Shown here piece by piece: positions 50,447 to 62,354 of a DNA stretch of 64,000 nt. Origin of the DNA: Megaleporinus macrocephalus (Eukaryota; Chordata; Actinopteri; Characiformes; Anostomidae); the NCBI GenBank assembly GCA_021613375.1, contig CM038719.1, forward strand, positions 34,988,247 to 35,052,246, in the 5' to 3' direction. The notes under the pieces were generated by a model, which saw only the letters and a list, made by a program, of their open reading frames with translations, made no database searches and had not been told where the DNA came from. Position 1 is the first letter of the stretch. Every line of letters starts with the position of its first letter. The position numbers were made by a program, and so were the translations under genes.

Positions 50447-52270
50447 TAAAGCTTGACCTGCATAACTGTAGATACACATACATGGATAGACAGGCATGCC
50501 ATGTTGCTGCCAGTTTGGGCCGGTCAACATCACTGACCGGCTGCTTTCGGTACATTTACAGAGTGGCAGTTTGAGTTAAAATTAATACTATTTTAAGAGC
50601 ACAGTATGCAGAACATGGAATAGGATTACAGAATGGGTAGAGAGCGCTGTTCCACACCCATGTTTGTGTGCCATTTATGTGTAGTTATTACAATATGTTA
50701 GAATGATTGTGTGGATCATTTAAACATGATCTAATTGTTAAATTTGGCATAAATAGACATTTACAGGGGCCAAATGTGCCCACGAAACCCCAAAACAAAT
50801 GACAATTATCCAACTTGTCAACCTTTTCACGGTCGATTCCTTGTTAATTCAGGCACCAGTGTGGGTTAAAAAGTCTAAATTCTTTCAGCTGTACTCTGCT
50901 TGTTATCGCATCCAAGTTGTTAAGGTCCGTTTCAGCATGCTGCAGTTCTGTGTTCCTTGTTGTTTAAGTCCAAAAAGACTACTCAGTTGTCATTCCAGTG
51001 AATGAAGCTAAAAGAGGTTTGGTTCCTGTGGGCTGTAATGTTAGCTAGCTAATCTAGCTAATGTTATCACCCACTGGCACAAGCCAGGCTGTCCCTTTAC
51101 TGATACCCTTATTGTAGCAGATGTAATAATTTACTTTCATTATTTTATTTATTTTTGTGATACATTTTTGTTATTAATTTCACAGAACATCTACCTTTTT
51201 TATTTCATTTCGAGAGTTCTTGGTAGTTCTATATGGCGTATGGGAGTACCTGCTTATTTTGTTGATTTTTAGCACCCGTAGTTTTCAGTGTGTCGTTGCT
51301 TTGGCGCACTTTTCTCCATTTTGTAAGAAACTGTTGACGCCAAATTATCTTTATGCTTTGCAATACATTTTTTTGCAGAAGGAAAAATACACACAGACTG
51401 AAAGCTGATTCCGGTGTCCTGAGTTTTTTTTACACCCACACACAATGCAGATTAAAGAAGGGTAGCAGGAGCGATAAAATGTGGATGGTGTAAAGAATCT
51501 AATAGATAGAATAAATAAAGATTAATCATGAAAAGGTATGCATATATTCCCTGTATACTGAAAGACGTAGCACAAGCCACATTATTAATAACTACAGCCA
51601 TATTATGCTCCTTTTGTCTGCCTTCTAGCTTATAACCCACAGAGCTATAGAGTGTAGGTTAGATATATAACGCGCTTGCTAGCGCCTTGTACTGTGTCAG
51701 CACTCAGCCTCCCAGTAGCTGTAAATCTCTCTGAGTTACAGACTGCCTAATGCCCTCTTACTGCTATAAACAGCCCTGTCTGACCATTACAATTAAGGGT
51801 GATTACAGTCATTACAGCCAGTTGGCCTAATTGATGAGGAAAAACAGTCAATGTTGGGTTTGTGCTTGTGTGCGAGTGTATATTTGCTGCTACACGTCCA
51901 GTCGTGAATCACCTGTCAGTCACCCGAACTGACTCAATATACTTTCTGATACTGCAACAGCAGTAGTCTTTTCTAGCGATCGTTTGTTTTGAGGGGCTCT
52001 TAAAACATTTAAAAGGCTGTATTTTTTCCTGTCTCCTGGCTTCTTCGTCACAACTCATGCACAAGCACAAGGCAACATATCTTTGCTCTGCTGTCAGGAC
52101 CAACGAGTTGAAGATGTCATCATCCAGTCTGCATTGTGAAAATCATTGTGAACGTTTCAGCTGTGGGGGAGGTGTTTTGCCCCGCCTGCTGGTGCACAGT
52201 GATGTAATAAAAAGTCATTTTAGAGGTGTAGCATTGCATTTTGAAGGAAAATTGTAAAATTAATATTTAT
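50447..52270. other. Gene-free stretch
   Basis: No supported gene. Open frames of 60-68 codons (50799-51408, 51452-51640, 51909-52257) have no recognisable content. Confidence 0.55.
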
Positions 52271-52273
52271 ATT

Positions 52274-52326
52274 AATAATATAATATAATATAATATAATA
52301 TAATATAATATAATATAATATAATAT
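52274..52326. repeat. (AATAT)n pentanucleotide microsatellite
   Basis: About ten tandem 5-bp TATAA-type units. Confidence 0.95.
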
Positions 52327-52589
52327 ATAATGCAGAATGATGAACTGTGCTTAATATTGAAGTGTCCAGCTGTCAAAGTAGCTTATGAGGCATGACCAGG
52401 TGAACGTTCATGTACGAAGGCTCATAGGAGTCGCACACCCTCTGGAAAATGGACTTACTGTTGTTGTTTGTATAAAGTTGCAGTGTGTATGTTTTACTTG
52501 CTTTATTTTGTATTGAGGTGTGGTTTTAGTTGTGTAGGTTGGGTGTTAACTATGAAGTGTTATTGTATAATTGCAATTTTCTCCTCTCC

Positions 52590-52980
52590 TGGTGTCAGAA
52601 GTGGGATACTGTGAGGAAACAGTGAGAAAGACAGAGATGGTCAAAAGGCAGCTACAGTGGAGACTATGTGGCAAGGCTCATTGAGGAGATGGCATGGCAT
52701 AGCAACTTAATGCTGGAGGCAACGTGACGAGGCATGACAGCAGTGCCAGCAAGAGCAACAGTGGGTGGCTGAGAGAAGGGCCATTGCTGCTATAGTGCAG
52801 TACATGACATGGCAAGCTGTGAGAGGGTCCTGCCAAACAGGAGCAAGGACGAAGCCTTAACCAAAGTCTGGGATGTGTGCCACCATGGAATGAGTGCAGT
52901 AAGGAGTTTATGCTGGCACACACCCTAGGGATTTGGCTTGGATTGGTAGGCCGTCTGGACATACATAACCAGTACATATA
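52590..52980 (+). mobile_element. LTR-retrotransposon leader with tRNA-Leu primer-binding site
   Basis: The 18-base TGGTGTCAGAAGTGGGAT at 52590-52607 is the complement of the 3' end of a leucine tRNA (with CCA), the form used as reverse-transcription primer site by several vertebrate LTR elements. Sequence before it (about 52340-52589) would be the 3' part of an LTR, and the purine-rich sequence after it the leader. No gag/pol frames or second LTR are seen, so only a fragment remains. Confidence 0.45.
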
Positions 52981-52983
52981 CAA

Positions 52984-55330
52984 CCAGTAAGATCAAGGGT
53001 GTAGGAGTTGGTTTGACATTGCGGGTGGGGGGACACATTTTCTAATATGAATCAAAGCCCACCCTATCCCCTAAAATATTACCTATAACCTGATTCCACT
53101 GTAGATAAGGTAGTTAATCACTGTATGTATAGTGACGTAGAACAACATTTGTGGAATTACAGTCAATTGTCAATAAATAAACAAAATATAACATTATCTG
53201 TACTTCTGTTTATTCTTAGATAAATCCAATTAAAGATAACTTTACAAACTAACAAGATACATCACATTACATGGTCATGCTGTCAGAAAACTTTTAAATT
53301 ATGCATGCAATGTCTGGATTATATAGATATATATCCAAAACAATTAGCATTTTCTTTGGAGCACAATGCTGAAAAGAAATGACAAAACAATGTATGTTAA
53401 GGTTTCCTGACTAGACAAGACTAACATTAATGTTAGAGTGTAAAGCTGTGTTCCAAACAGCACCCTCTGGAACATTACATACTGCACTACTGACAGCACT
53501 TCTAACGATGCTGTGCTTTTATTTATTCGTTCATTTATTTATTTACGCATTTAGTGTAGGAGCAGTCTGCATCCCCCCGGTTCCTACCGCAATGAGTAAG
53601 ATGAGCTAACAAGGTAAAAAAAACAGTTAGCCATTAATACAGTTAATACCAATTGATACATTAATACAGTAAAACTGATGTTTTTCAAGCAGCAGAAATA
53701 CAACTTCTGCAAGGTCCAAGCTAGACTGGCATCCACATGCACAACTGTCATTAATAGTGATAGTTTAGGAGCTTTAGTAGCTTTGGACTACTTTCTTAGC
53801 AGACCTTGCATTTAACAGTGTTTAACAGCAACAGACACATATTATAACAATATATGGAATTTAAATATATGTTACATATATATCATATAAATAGTTTATA
53901 TAGAATTCCCTTATATCCGTATTTGTCACACTTGAACCTTTAAGTTGCTTACAATTTTTTTAAAACATAGGTCATCCATACATGAACTTAAAACTTATAT
54001 TTGTAACACACTTACTTAATAATATATGACATGAAACATTATGTATATATAGATCACATATATTACTCTTAGGCCAGTTGTATGTTATATTACATGAATT
54101 TTTTATTTATATTTCCTGATGAAGAGAAGGTTAGTAATATAGCTATAAAACTCATGCACATGTAAGCTATATAATAAAATAGTTTAAACATAAAATGAAT
54201 AAAAGTTTCGCTTTTATGTAACTTAATACTTAAAAGCAAACAGTTGGCATAGTAATTATATTCTGTACTTGGATGTATTCAACCACATATCAGACATCTA
54301 TGCATGACCAATAGACTATGCATATGTCCAGTATTTGATACTTACATATATGTACACAACATATACACCTATAAATTTACATGCCTGACCCTTTGTGATA
54401 TATGTGCGTATATATCCATATATATAATATTTCTGTATGGGTTTGCTATTACAAGAGATGAAATCATTGAATGCCAGGGACAAGTTTGAATTCTAAGATT
54501 CAAACTAATTGAGAACAGTTTTTAAAACCCACATTAGAGCCCATCACAGTGGTAAAATTATTAGCTTGAGCACAGTCAGGCACAGCTGGCACTAAGTGAT
54601 TTAAAATGAATACATTCTGTTCTTTTCCATGCTGGTGATGATTGAGTCAACGCCGCCCTCTAGCGGTAGCCATGATGATTAACAGTCAGGGCTTCTACTG
54701 TATTATATTATGAAAAATGAGTTTTATTTAAAAGCTGTTAGAATTAAAACCCGGATTATGGAAAATGGCCTAATGGTTACCATTAGAGACCACTAATTTC
54801 TTGTAGTGCACCTTTAAATCCCATCAGGCATCCATCTAATTAATCTGGAACAGTCCCAAAACACCTGTTACCATTGGCGTCTAATTGAATGGATATCATC
54901 CCATCAGGATAACACATATTAGCATATAAAGAGCTGGTTAAGATAAAATCTAAAAGGAATTGGTATCCTAAAATTAGCCTATATAAACGTACATTTTGTG
55001 TCTAGGTCGAAGAATGATTGGTAAGCTCATATGTACATTGTAAATTCATGTACAGCAATACAATTTAGTAAGAAAAGGAAAATACGCCACAGAACGTTTT
55101 GCGATTAAATCTTACACTTAATCTGAATGGCCAATTTATTTGTTGAAAATTAAGTCTCATGTGACCAAAATAAAGAATTCTATATGATAATTCAAGCGAT
55201 CTTAAGTGAACTTACCTTTTAGCCAATACAAAAACTGCAACAAAAGGCTGTTAGTACACAATTTCAACAGTCGAGAGCATAAATAACACCAAAATACGGA
55301 ATGTATTTAACATAAATACTATAGTAGCTT
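52984..55330. other. Gene-free AT-rich stretch
   Basis: No gene, RNA or nameable repeat supported. Short TATATA-rich patches occur at 53830-54440. Confidence 0.55.
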
Positions 55331-55339
55331 TTCATTTTT

Positions 55340-55538
55340 CTATGTTATTTGAACAGAACAGCTGCACTTTATATTCTTTTAGATTTTTTCAATGAATGGA
55401 CCAACATAAATGCTCCACAATCATTTGAATAAAACCTTTTTCCATTAACTTACATTAAAAGTTAGGAAGGTTTTGGCCTCTCCTGTAAAGTCCCTATTTT
55501 GTAGATACATGTTTTTTTTTTGGACAGTGACAATATGA
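55340..55538. mobile_element. Short element of the 'TCGTCGCTGTCC' family, copy B
   Basis: It shares ATGAATGGACCAACATAAAT, GCTCCACAATC, GGCCTCTCCTGTAAAGT and the right end TTGGACAGTGACAATATGA with the other copies. Its left end is degraded. Confidence 0.65.
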
Positions 55539-55949
55539 ATTAAAATGGAGGGCAGGTCCAGCTGTATGTATTTTGACCACGCTAACTACAGAGAAGGCCG
55601 ACTCATAAGATTAGGTACCAAGATGACTGCTATCAACATATGCCATGTGTCGTATATGCACTATTTGTAGAAGGCATGGTGGCCTATGCCTAACTCACCT
55701 GGTAGTACGAATCAAGTCCCGTAACCCACCCCAGCTCTTATTTATTGGGTTACCTTGTGTGTTGAAAAGATTTTTGTGGACTCACTTCTCACAGTCTAGC
55801 TGGAGTTTAACACAGCGGTGTTCTCTTAAACCAGACCAGCAAGTGGTAGAAGTGGTTAGCAGATAGTAACAGCTCCTTCTGTTGACCAAAACAAGCACAC
55901 TGTAATCAAGCACAATGTGAGATGTCTGCCTATCTGCTCCACTGCTGGT

Positions 55950-56059
55950 CTTTTTTAGGACATTCTGTGTTTTAAATTTACTGTTAAAAATGGGGACATT
56001 TCCAGCCTGAGAAAACTGGGGACTGTGCCCGGACAACTGGGATATCTGGTCACCCTATG
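55950..56059 (-). repeat. Dispersed repeat with 'TAGGGTGACCAGATATCCC' end
   Basis: On the minus strand it begins TAGGGTGACCAGATATCCC and continues with GTCCGGGCACAGTCCCCAGT and AGGCTGGAAATGTCCCCAT. This resembles the widespread 'TAGGGTGACCAGA-GTCC' terminal motif of a vertebrate short repeat family. Other end not found. Confidence 0.45.
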
Positions 56060-56925
56060 CTAACCGCTAAACCATTTAAATGTGTGTTAGACTGAAGGTT
56101 GCTAAATGGCTGCCATCTTTTTGTTGATGTTATTTAGCAGGTCTGCTCAAATAAAAATCATAAAAAGCATTAAAAGTTTGCTGGTAAAGCTCGCTGGGTG
56201 CTTTATCACCCAGCTGCTATACTTATCAGAACAGCCTGGGATTAAAAAGCCAAAGAACTCGCAAACTAAGCTAACATGTCTTGAACACACTGCCACTGCA
56301 CTCGACACACGACTTGCCTGAACTTCTCCAGAATCCAGCACGGCCTCACCCACTTCTGACTCCAAATGTAACGTTTACCACTGTTAAAAGAGAGATTTGC
56401 AGTCAGGGTGCTTTATTAATCAGCTACACGTACATTATTAGACCAAGAGAAACATTTAATGTAATCTATTTTTTTGAGCAGGGTAAGCTTCATTGAACAA
56501 GACAGCCTGGAACAGCTTTACATCTCTGGTAAAAACAAGACAAAACAAAACAGCATAGACCACCATGGATGCTCACCAGCAAAACCATCATATGTTGTGT
56601 TCAGCATGTTGGTTGACCAGCTACACCAGCAACAGACCAGCATAAACCACAGAATTCATGATGGTCATGTTGTTTTTTTACAGGGATAAGTCCTGCACTG
56701 GGCTCTGGAGCAGTGGAACTGTGTTCTTTGGTGTGAAGGAGGTTCAATTATAGTAACTATGAGATGAGTTGGAGAATCCAGAACTGGTCATCCAATATCA
56801 GTACCTCACTAATGCTCAATCAAATCCTAACAGCAATGTTCCAACATGTAATGTAAAACCTTTGTTGGCAAGCAGGACAAACTTCCTATTAATACTTTTC
56901 ATATAAGAAAACATGTTTATGCTCC
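56060..56925. other. Gene-free stretch upstream of alkbh7
   Basis: Open frames of about 70 codons on both strands without recognisable protein content. No exon signals of a neighbouring gene were seen. Confidence 0.5.
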
Positions 56926-56929
56926 AGCA

Positions 56930-57101
56930 CAGCAGATGGCGCCTTGGGGACGCGCCGAGTTAATAAAGACTACATTACCCATAGTTCATAGCAATGTCAG
57001 TATGGCGCCGGCCATATCGGCGAACACAGAACAGCATAGAAAATGTTAAAAAGCACAGTTTTTACTGAAATAAGTCAGTTTTCCTATCAGTGTATGGAAA
57101 C
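56930..57101 (+). promoter_or_regulatory. alkbh7: alkbh7 promoter and 5'UTR
   Basis: The region has two ATGGCGCC boxes (56937-56944 and 57002-57009), which resemble YY1 sites in ATGGCGGC context. It also has ACTACATTACCCATAG at about 56970-56985, which resembles the ACTACAATTCCCAGCATGC-type site bound by ZNF143/Staf in housekeeping promoters. No TATA box. The layout fits a TATA-less housekeeping promoter. All binding assignments are by resemblance only. Confidence 0.5.
57002..57049 (+). other. Possible upstream ORF in the alkbh7 leader (15 codons)
   Basis: An ATG in a YY1-like ATGGCGCC box opens a 15-codon frame ending in TAA at 57047-57049, 52 bp before the alkbh7 ATG. It matters only if transcription starts upstream of 57002, which is unknown. 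Confidence 0.3.
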
Positions 57102-57398
57102 ATGAGGCTAGCTATCCGCGTGCTGAGACACTTAGAGAGGAACACGCAGCTCGGTCCAGTGGTCTGGTCCAGATCCGTGTCGGACAGTTCACCTCTAGGA
57201 CACGACGTGAGCGATTTCAGGGGAATTAAAGGAGAGCAGAGCTGGCTGTGTGCTTCCTCTCTGCCTGTGTTAAAGACAGTCCAGAGACACGTTGAGGTGA
57301 GAGAGAACTTCATTACGGAGGAAGAGGAGAATGCCCTTCTTAAAGAGCTCGAGCTAGGACTGAAGAAGAAGAGATACGAGTTCGACCACTGGGATGAC
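57102..57398 (+). CDS. alkbh7: Mitochondrial AlkB-family dioxygenase ALKBH7, exon 1
   Basis: ALKBH7 is a mitochondrial Fe(II)/2-oxoglutarate dioxygenase of the AlkB family, linked in mammals to programmed necrosis, fatty-acid metabolism and mitochondrial RNA. Exon 1 gives 99 codons in phase 0 and stops at GAC before a GTACGT donor. It starts MRLAIRVLRHLERN, a basic amphipathic stretch fitting a mitochondrial targeting peptide. The conserved start of the domain follows: V-ENFITEEEENALLKELE, then KKKRYEFDHWDD (human RRRRYEYDHWDA). The full protein from four exons has 238 residues, against 221 in human; the extra length is in the N-terminal region. The ATG at 57102 is the first in frame; the open frame continues upstream to a GTG at 57090 only. 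Confidence 0.92.
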
Positions 57399-57964
57399 GT
57401 ACGTACCAGTATTAATTACACGTTTGTAGCTCTACTGTCCATTTAACAGCTCAACTGATCATATAGGTCAGTTTCAGTACAGACATGTGATTCACGATGA
57501 CATGCTACGTTAACATCTCGCGAGTGCGAAGCGCTGCAGCTGCTCTCCACTAACTGCGCGAGCCGAGAGACGGCTTGATGACGACAGAGCTTAATTCTCA
57601 TTGGTCAGAAGCTCCGCGGACACCTCTGACGTTTGACTCTTTTCATTGTAAAATATATATCTCCTCTAAAACTCTTTAAAGACCTCATATTTACACTAAT
57701 ACTATCATATCTAGTAGCATGACAGTTCATTTTTATACAGTATACAACACTTTGAATTTTTTTCTTTCTACTTCTTTTTTTCTCTATATTATTTTCTATT
57801 GCGTCTACTTCATCAGCTGTAAAGAGCTCAAACACCGCGAGACCCGCCGTTGTTCATGTATCTCAAACACTCCTATTATTTGGGTGGTGTGTGTGAATCA
57901 GAAACAGCAGTGCTATGTATATAACTGTTTACTAAACCATATTCTACTGTTATATAATTACTAT

Positions 57965-59215
57965 GGGCTTAAAGTGAAGACTTTCAGCTTTAATTTAAGG
58001 TTATTCACATCCTAACTGGAGGAAGGGTTTAGGAATGACAGCTCTTTAATATGTAGCTGCCTCTTTTTTTAAGGGACCAAAAGTAATTGGACAGTTATCT
58101 CAAAAGCTATTTCATGGGCTTGTCCCTCATTAATCCATCATCAATTAAGCAGGTGAAAGGTCTGGAGTTGATTCCAGGTGTGGCATTTGCATTTGGAAGC
58201 TGTTGCTGTGAACCCACAACATGCGGTCAAAGAGCTCTCAGTAGAAGTGAAACAGGCCATCATTAGACTGAAACTAAGAAGAAATTCATCAGAGAGATAG
58301 CGGAAATGTTAGGAGTGGCCAAATGAACAGTTTAGTATATTCTGGGAGGAAAGAGTGCACTGGAGAGCTCAGAACTCAAAAAGACCTGGACGTCCTCGGA
58401 AGACATCAGTGGTGGATGATCGCAGAATCCTTTCTATGGTGAAGAAAAACCCCTTCACAACATTCACCCAAGTGAAGAACACCCTCCAGGAAGTAGGTGT
58501 ATTAATATCTACGTCTACCATAAAGAGAAGACTTCATGAGAGCAAATACAGAGGGTTCACCACAAGTAGCAAACTAAGAATTAACCCTTAAACATTGAAA
58601 GGCCAGATTAGACTTTGCCAAAAACAAAGAGACCAGCCCAGTTCTTGAACAGCATCCTATGGACAGATGAAACTAAGATCAACCTGTATCCGAACCAGTA
58701 TGAGGACGAAAGTATGGACTTGGAACAACTCATGATCCAAAGCACACCACATCCTGGCATGGCCTGAGCATGCATGGCTTCCAATGGCACTGGTTTACTG
58801 GTGTTTATTGATGATGTGACAAGACAGAAGCAGCTGGATGAATTCTGAAGTGTACAGAGATATACTTTCTGCTCAGAATCAACCAAATGCAGCAAGGTTG
58901 ATTGGATGGTGCTTCCTAGTACAGATGAACAGTGACCCAAAAAATACAGTAAAACCAACCCAGGAGTTTTTTTAAGTTAAAAAAGTGGAATATTCTGTAA
59001 TGGCCGAGTCAATCACCAGATCTCAACCTGATTGAGCATTGATTTCACTGCTTAAGACAAAACTTAACCCTCAAACAAGCAACGACTGAAGACAACTGCA
59101 GTAAAGACCTGGCAAAGCATCTCAAAGGAGGAACCCCAGCGTTTGGTGATGTCCATGGGTTCCAGATATCAGGCAGTCATTGCCTGCAAAGGATTCTCAA
59201 CAAAGTATTAAAAAT
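57965..59215 (+). pseudogene. Decayed Tc1-like transposon in alkbh7 intron 1
   Basis: Upstream non-coding sequence (CTTTCAGCTTTAATTTAAGG, GGGACCAAAAGTAATTGGAC) is typical of a teleost Tc1 family. A transposase frame follows, intact for about 78 codons (58355-58588): PGRPRKTSVVDDRRIL (second HTH and GRPR motif), KKNPFTTFTQVKNTLQEVGV and STIKRRLHESKYRGF. After that only pieces remain in shifting frames: WTDETKI-like, VFIDDVT, a degraded DPKHT block, SPDLN-IEH and VIACKGFS near the end. Frameshifts and stops make it inactive. Clear terminal repeats were not found, so the limits are approximate. Confidence 0.88.
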
Positions 59216-59319
59216 GAACATCTCACTACAAATGCCAGTTAATTTAATTATTTACCTTATGAGTGGGTTGTTAACAGAGGAGCCTAAACAACAAGAACAA
59301 TAATAATAATATCAGTGCT

Positions 59320-59320
59320 A

Positions 59321-59361
<41 letters not shown>
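59320..59361. repeat. (ATA)n microsatellite
   Basis: About 14 perfect AAT units just after the Tc1 remnant. Confidence 0.95.
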
Positions 59362-59363
<2 letters not shown>

Positions 59364-59553
59364 CCTAAAGGGCCTACATTTTATCCTGCATCATTTTAAT
59401 CATAAACCTTGTATATGTTCATGTTTATGCATAAAACAATCTCTTAGAATTACTCAGACTGTTTCTGTTGCTCTGATAACAGAATGATATATATATAGGT
59501 GTGAATAGGCACAGCTAAAGTGCTGTAGGCTGTAAATGTAAATGTGTGCATTA

Positions 59554-59622
59554 ATTATTTCAGAATGGGCTTTATTTCAGAATGGGCTTTATTTCAGAAT
59601 GGGCTTTATTTCAGAATGGGCT
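59554..59622. repeat. 17-bp tandem repeat, four copies
   Basis: TTTATTTCAGAATGGGC is repeated about four times without interruption; the first copy has a variant 5' end (TTAATTATTTCAG...). Confidence 0.95.
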
Positions 59623-60326
59623 TTTAGCAGCTTAGTTTCTGTGTATGAATTGGGGAGGGAATGGCACAGATTGAAACATTAAATAATGTTTACATACTTT
59701 ATTAAACTTGTTTATTATATAAAATTAATACATAAATAAAAGATATAGGCCCTCCAGTTTGTTTTGGAGACTTCGTTGCCTGAACCTTTTAAAACCCTTG
59801 TACCTTACAGACACCTGGTGGACAAATTGAGGAACTGCAGTTGTCTACTAATAATAATAATAAAATAAAAGCACTCTGTAAATCTGTGTATATTCGAAGA
59901 AGATTCTAAGCCTGTTCTCTAATGCACATCACCTCCTGTTTCCTCATAAGTACAATTATGACTTTACATGTAGAAAAACTGAGTTAGGAAGCTCAGATGC
60001 TGATTATTTTATTAACCAGGATAGTAGTTATAATTTAATTCAGTATACGCTGTTTTTGGACAGTTATATATTTTAAATAATAACTCTGGGTTCCTAAAAC
60101 AGCTGTTGATTGCAAGTTGGTTTCCCAGACGTGGATTAACCTTTATTTAAATTAAAAGACTAAATTACAGTAGTAGTGATGGTTGTGTCCTTTTTTTATT
60201 ATACTTTTTTATTTTATTATAATACTTTTATTATTATACTATTCTTGTAGTATAATATTATATTATAATTTTTATGATTTTAAATGTTTTTTTTTATGTG
60301 TACCATTGCTTTACCTGTTCACTCAG

Positions 60327-60500
60327 GCCATTCATGGTTACCGGGAGACAGAGCGGCTGCAGTGGGGGAGTGAATGTGCTGCATTGCTGGGTCGTGTCAG
60401 AGCTGTCGCGTTTCCGGAAGGAAGTCCTCTGCTGGGGCCTGTCCACGTCTTGGACATTGACAAGGCCGGCTACATCAAACCTCATGTGGACAGTGTAAAG
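60327..60500 (+). CDS. alkbh7: ALKBH7 exon 2, with the HxD iron-binding motif
   Basis: The exon has 58 codons in phase 0, between an acceptor CACTCAG and a donor GTAAGT. It continues HWDD|AIHGYRETER, closely matching human AIHGFRETEK. It ends with VHVLDIDKAGYIKPHVDSVK, holding the Fe(II)-binding His152 and Asp154 (HVD). Residue numbers refer to the 238-residue product. No stops or frameshifts. Confidence 0.95.
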
Positions 60501-61522
60501 GTAAGTCCTCTCTAGGCAACTACTTTCATTGGCCAGCCTTCATTTGAGCAAAATAGTTTTTCCAGACATCGTATGCAAGGGCTGCTGGGATATCGAGATG
60601 AGTGTCCATAAGTCCGCATCAAATCCCAGCACTTCTGTCGCTCTGGATCTTCATATTTTTGTGCCATTGCGTGTGACGCAAAAGACCATTTAAAATCCGA
60701 TTTCAGCGTCCAGACTGACACGCACCTGTACGAGTTTGATTATAATGAAGTTTCAAACCACCTCCAAATTTGGTTGGGATCCAATTTGCAATAATAGGTT
60801 TTCATGGTTTTTTTTGTTTTTTTTTACTGTCCAGACTATTAAAATTTAATCTAGACACAATCTGGATATGCTGGGAAGGGATTGGCAGTCTAAACATGGA
60901 CAGAAATAGAAACTAAAATATAGCATAAAAAATATAACTAAAATATAGCATAAAAAAATAGAAATAAAATATAGCATAAAAAGGTAAAGTAAGCATATAA
61001 TAATATAAACAATAATTTTAACTAACATGAGAACAAGTAATTCATAATAATTAGTAATTATGCTTAAAAAAATTAGAAACATCTTTTCAGAGGCTTTTAA
61101 AACCAGTGCACATTAATGACACCTGGTGGTTAAAAGCATAAACAGCAGCTGTGAATCTACTGTGAGGGACATTTTGGGATAAAAGTCTATGTTCATCTAT
61201 ATATTTAAAAGCTTGTTATTGGTAATACGTGATAAAATATTAATATAAAATATTAATATAAAATATTATATCACCTCAGAGGCTCAGGAAAGCTTACAGC
61301 TGGTGTTTCTTGCAAATCTCCTGATGAACTCATGCACAGCTGGCTTTTGCATTTGTTCGCTTCGGCTGAATAAGTTTCCAAATCAGTCACTGAATGTGTT
61401 TCAAGTTTCGAGTTTAAGTTTCAAGTGTATTTGTGTGTATGTAACGCTCAGATAATCACTCTACAGCAGGGTAGCATTTTTTTAGATATATATAACATAA
61501 CAACAATAAATAAACAAAATAA

Positions 61523-61525
<3 letters not shown>

Positions 61526-61599
<74 letters not shown>
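61526..61599. repeat. (AT)n microsatellite
   Basis: A perfect AT run of about 37 units within alkbh7 intron 2. Confidence 0.95.
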
Positions 61600-61602
<3 letters not shown>

Positions 61603-61885
61603 TTTTTATTTTTTTATTCCCATTGATGCTCTTTGATGAGTTTATGGAAAGTGAACAAAAACCAATGCAGTGTCTCCAGGTTCTGGAGCTTCACTATCAA
61701 GTGCAACTTCATTAGACTTTATAAAATTATTCTTATGAATAAAGCTTTTAAAATAAAGGTGACAAACTTGCTTCTTTGGAGTGATTCCAGGTTTCAGTGT
61801 CTGGTTCCTCAAAGAACCATTTTTGTACTAGTCAGCTCTAAAAGTGTACTGGTTCACACTGCCCAGCAATATAATATACGAAAGA

Positions 61886-62155
61886 CTAGATTGTCGCTCT
61901 CTGAAGAAAAACATGTGTATCTCCATTTTTGTCGATTTGTATTTTTCAACATCAGTCGAACACAGTAGCTGCCGTTTACACTTTGTAAAAATTTCATGAT
62001 GAATGGACCAATAGAAATGCTCCAAAATAACTTTCAGCTTTCATAATTCTGGTTCCATTCACTCACATTAAACGTGATGAAAGTTTTTGGCCTCTCCTGT
62101 AAAGTTGTGATATTGGAGACACTTATTTTCATTGGACGGCGATGATTTAAATTTT
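61886..62155. mobile_element. Short element of the 'TCGTCGCTGTCC' family, copy C
   Basis: Left part GATTGTCGCTCTCTGAAG, body ATGAATGGACCAATAGAAAT, CTGGTTCCATTCACTCACAT and GGCCTCTCCTGTAAAG, right end TTGGACGGCGATGATTTA. It lies about 75 bp before the alkbh7 exon 3 acceptor. Confidence 0.7.
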
Positions 62156-62229
62156 TTTTTAAACTGTTCATCCAGACCAAGAACCCTTTTAGAGCCTTTA
62201 TTTTATACCTCCTGATGTGTGTATTGCAG

Positions 62230-62354
62230 TTCTGTGGAAGCACCATCGCTGGGCTCAGCCTGTTATCGGACAGTGTTATGCGGTTGGTCCGAGAGGATGA
62301 CGTGGCCGACTGGGTGGACTTGCTTCTAAGTCGTCGTTCACTCTACATCATAAG
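62230..62354 (+). CDS. alkbh7: ALKBH7 exon 3
   Basis: The exon has 41 codons plus two bases, with acceptor TTGCAG and donor GTTAAA (weaker than consensus). It reads [20 protein letters not shown] and then [15 protein letters not shown], matching human [20 protein letters not shown] ... LLLEPGSLYILR. This forms the central strands of the double-stranded beta-helix. The last arginine codon is split across the intron. Confidence 0.95.

Larger units (their letters stand above)
57399..60326 (+). other. alkbh7: alkbh7 intron 1
   Basis: GT-AG intron of 2.9 kb that holds a decayed Tc1 transposon (about 57965-59215), an ATA microsatellite and a 17-bp tandem repeat. Confidence 0.85.
60501..62229 (+). 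other. alkbh7: alkbh7 intron 2
   Basis: GT-AG intron of 1.7 kb that contains a long AT microsatellite and one copy of the 'TCGTCGCTGTCC' family near its 3' end. The segment 60510-60860 looks like part of a dispersed repeat (ATCCGATTTCAGCGTCCAGAC), but I could not name it. Confidence 0.85.

Noticed and set aside
57090..57101. Four extra residues at the start of ALKBH7
   Set aside because: They would need a GTG start at 57090. The first ATG is at 57102 and gives a good mitochondrial-type N-terminus.
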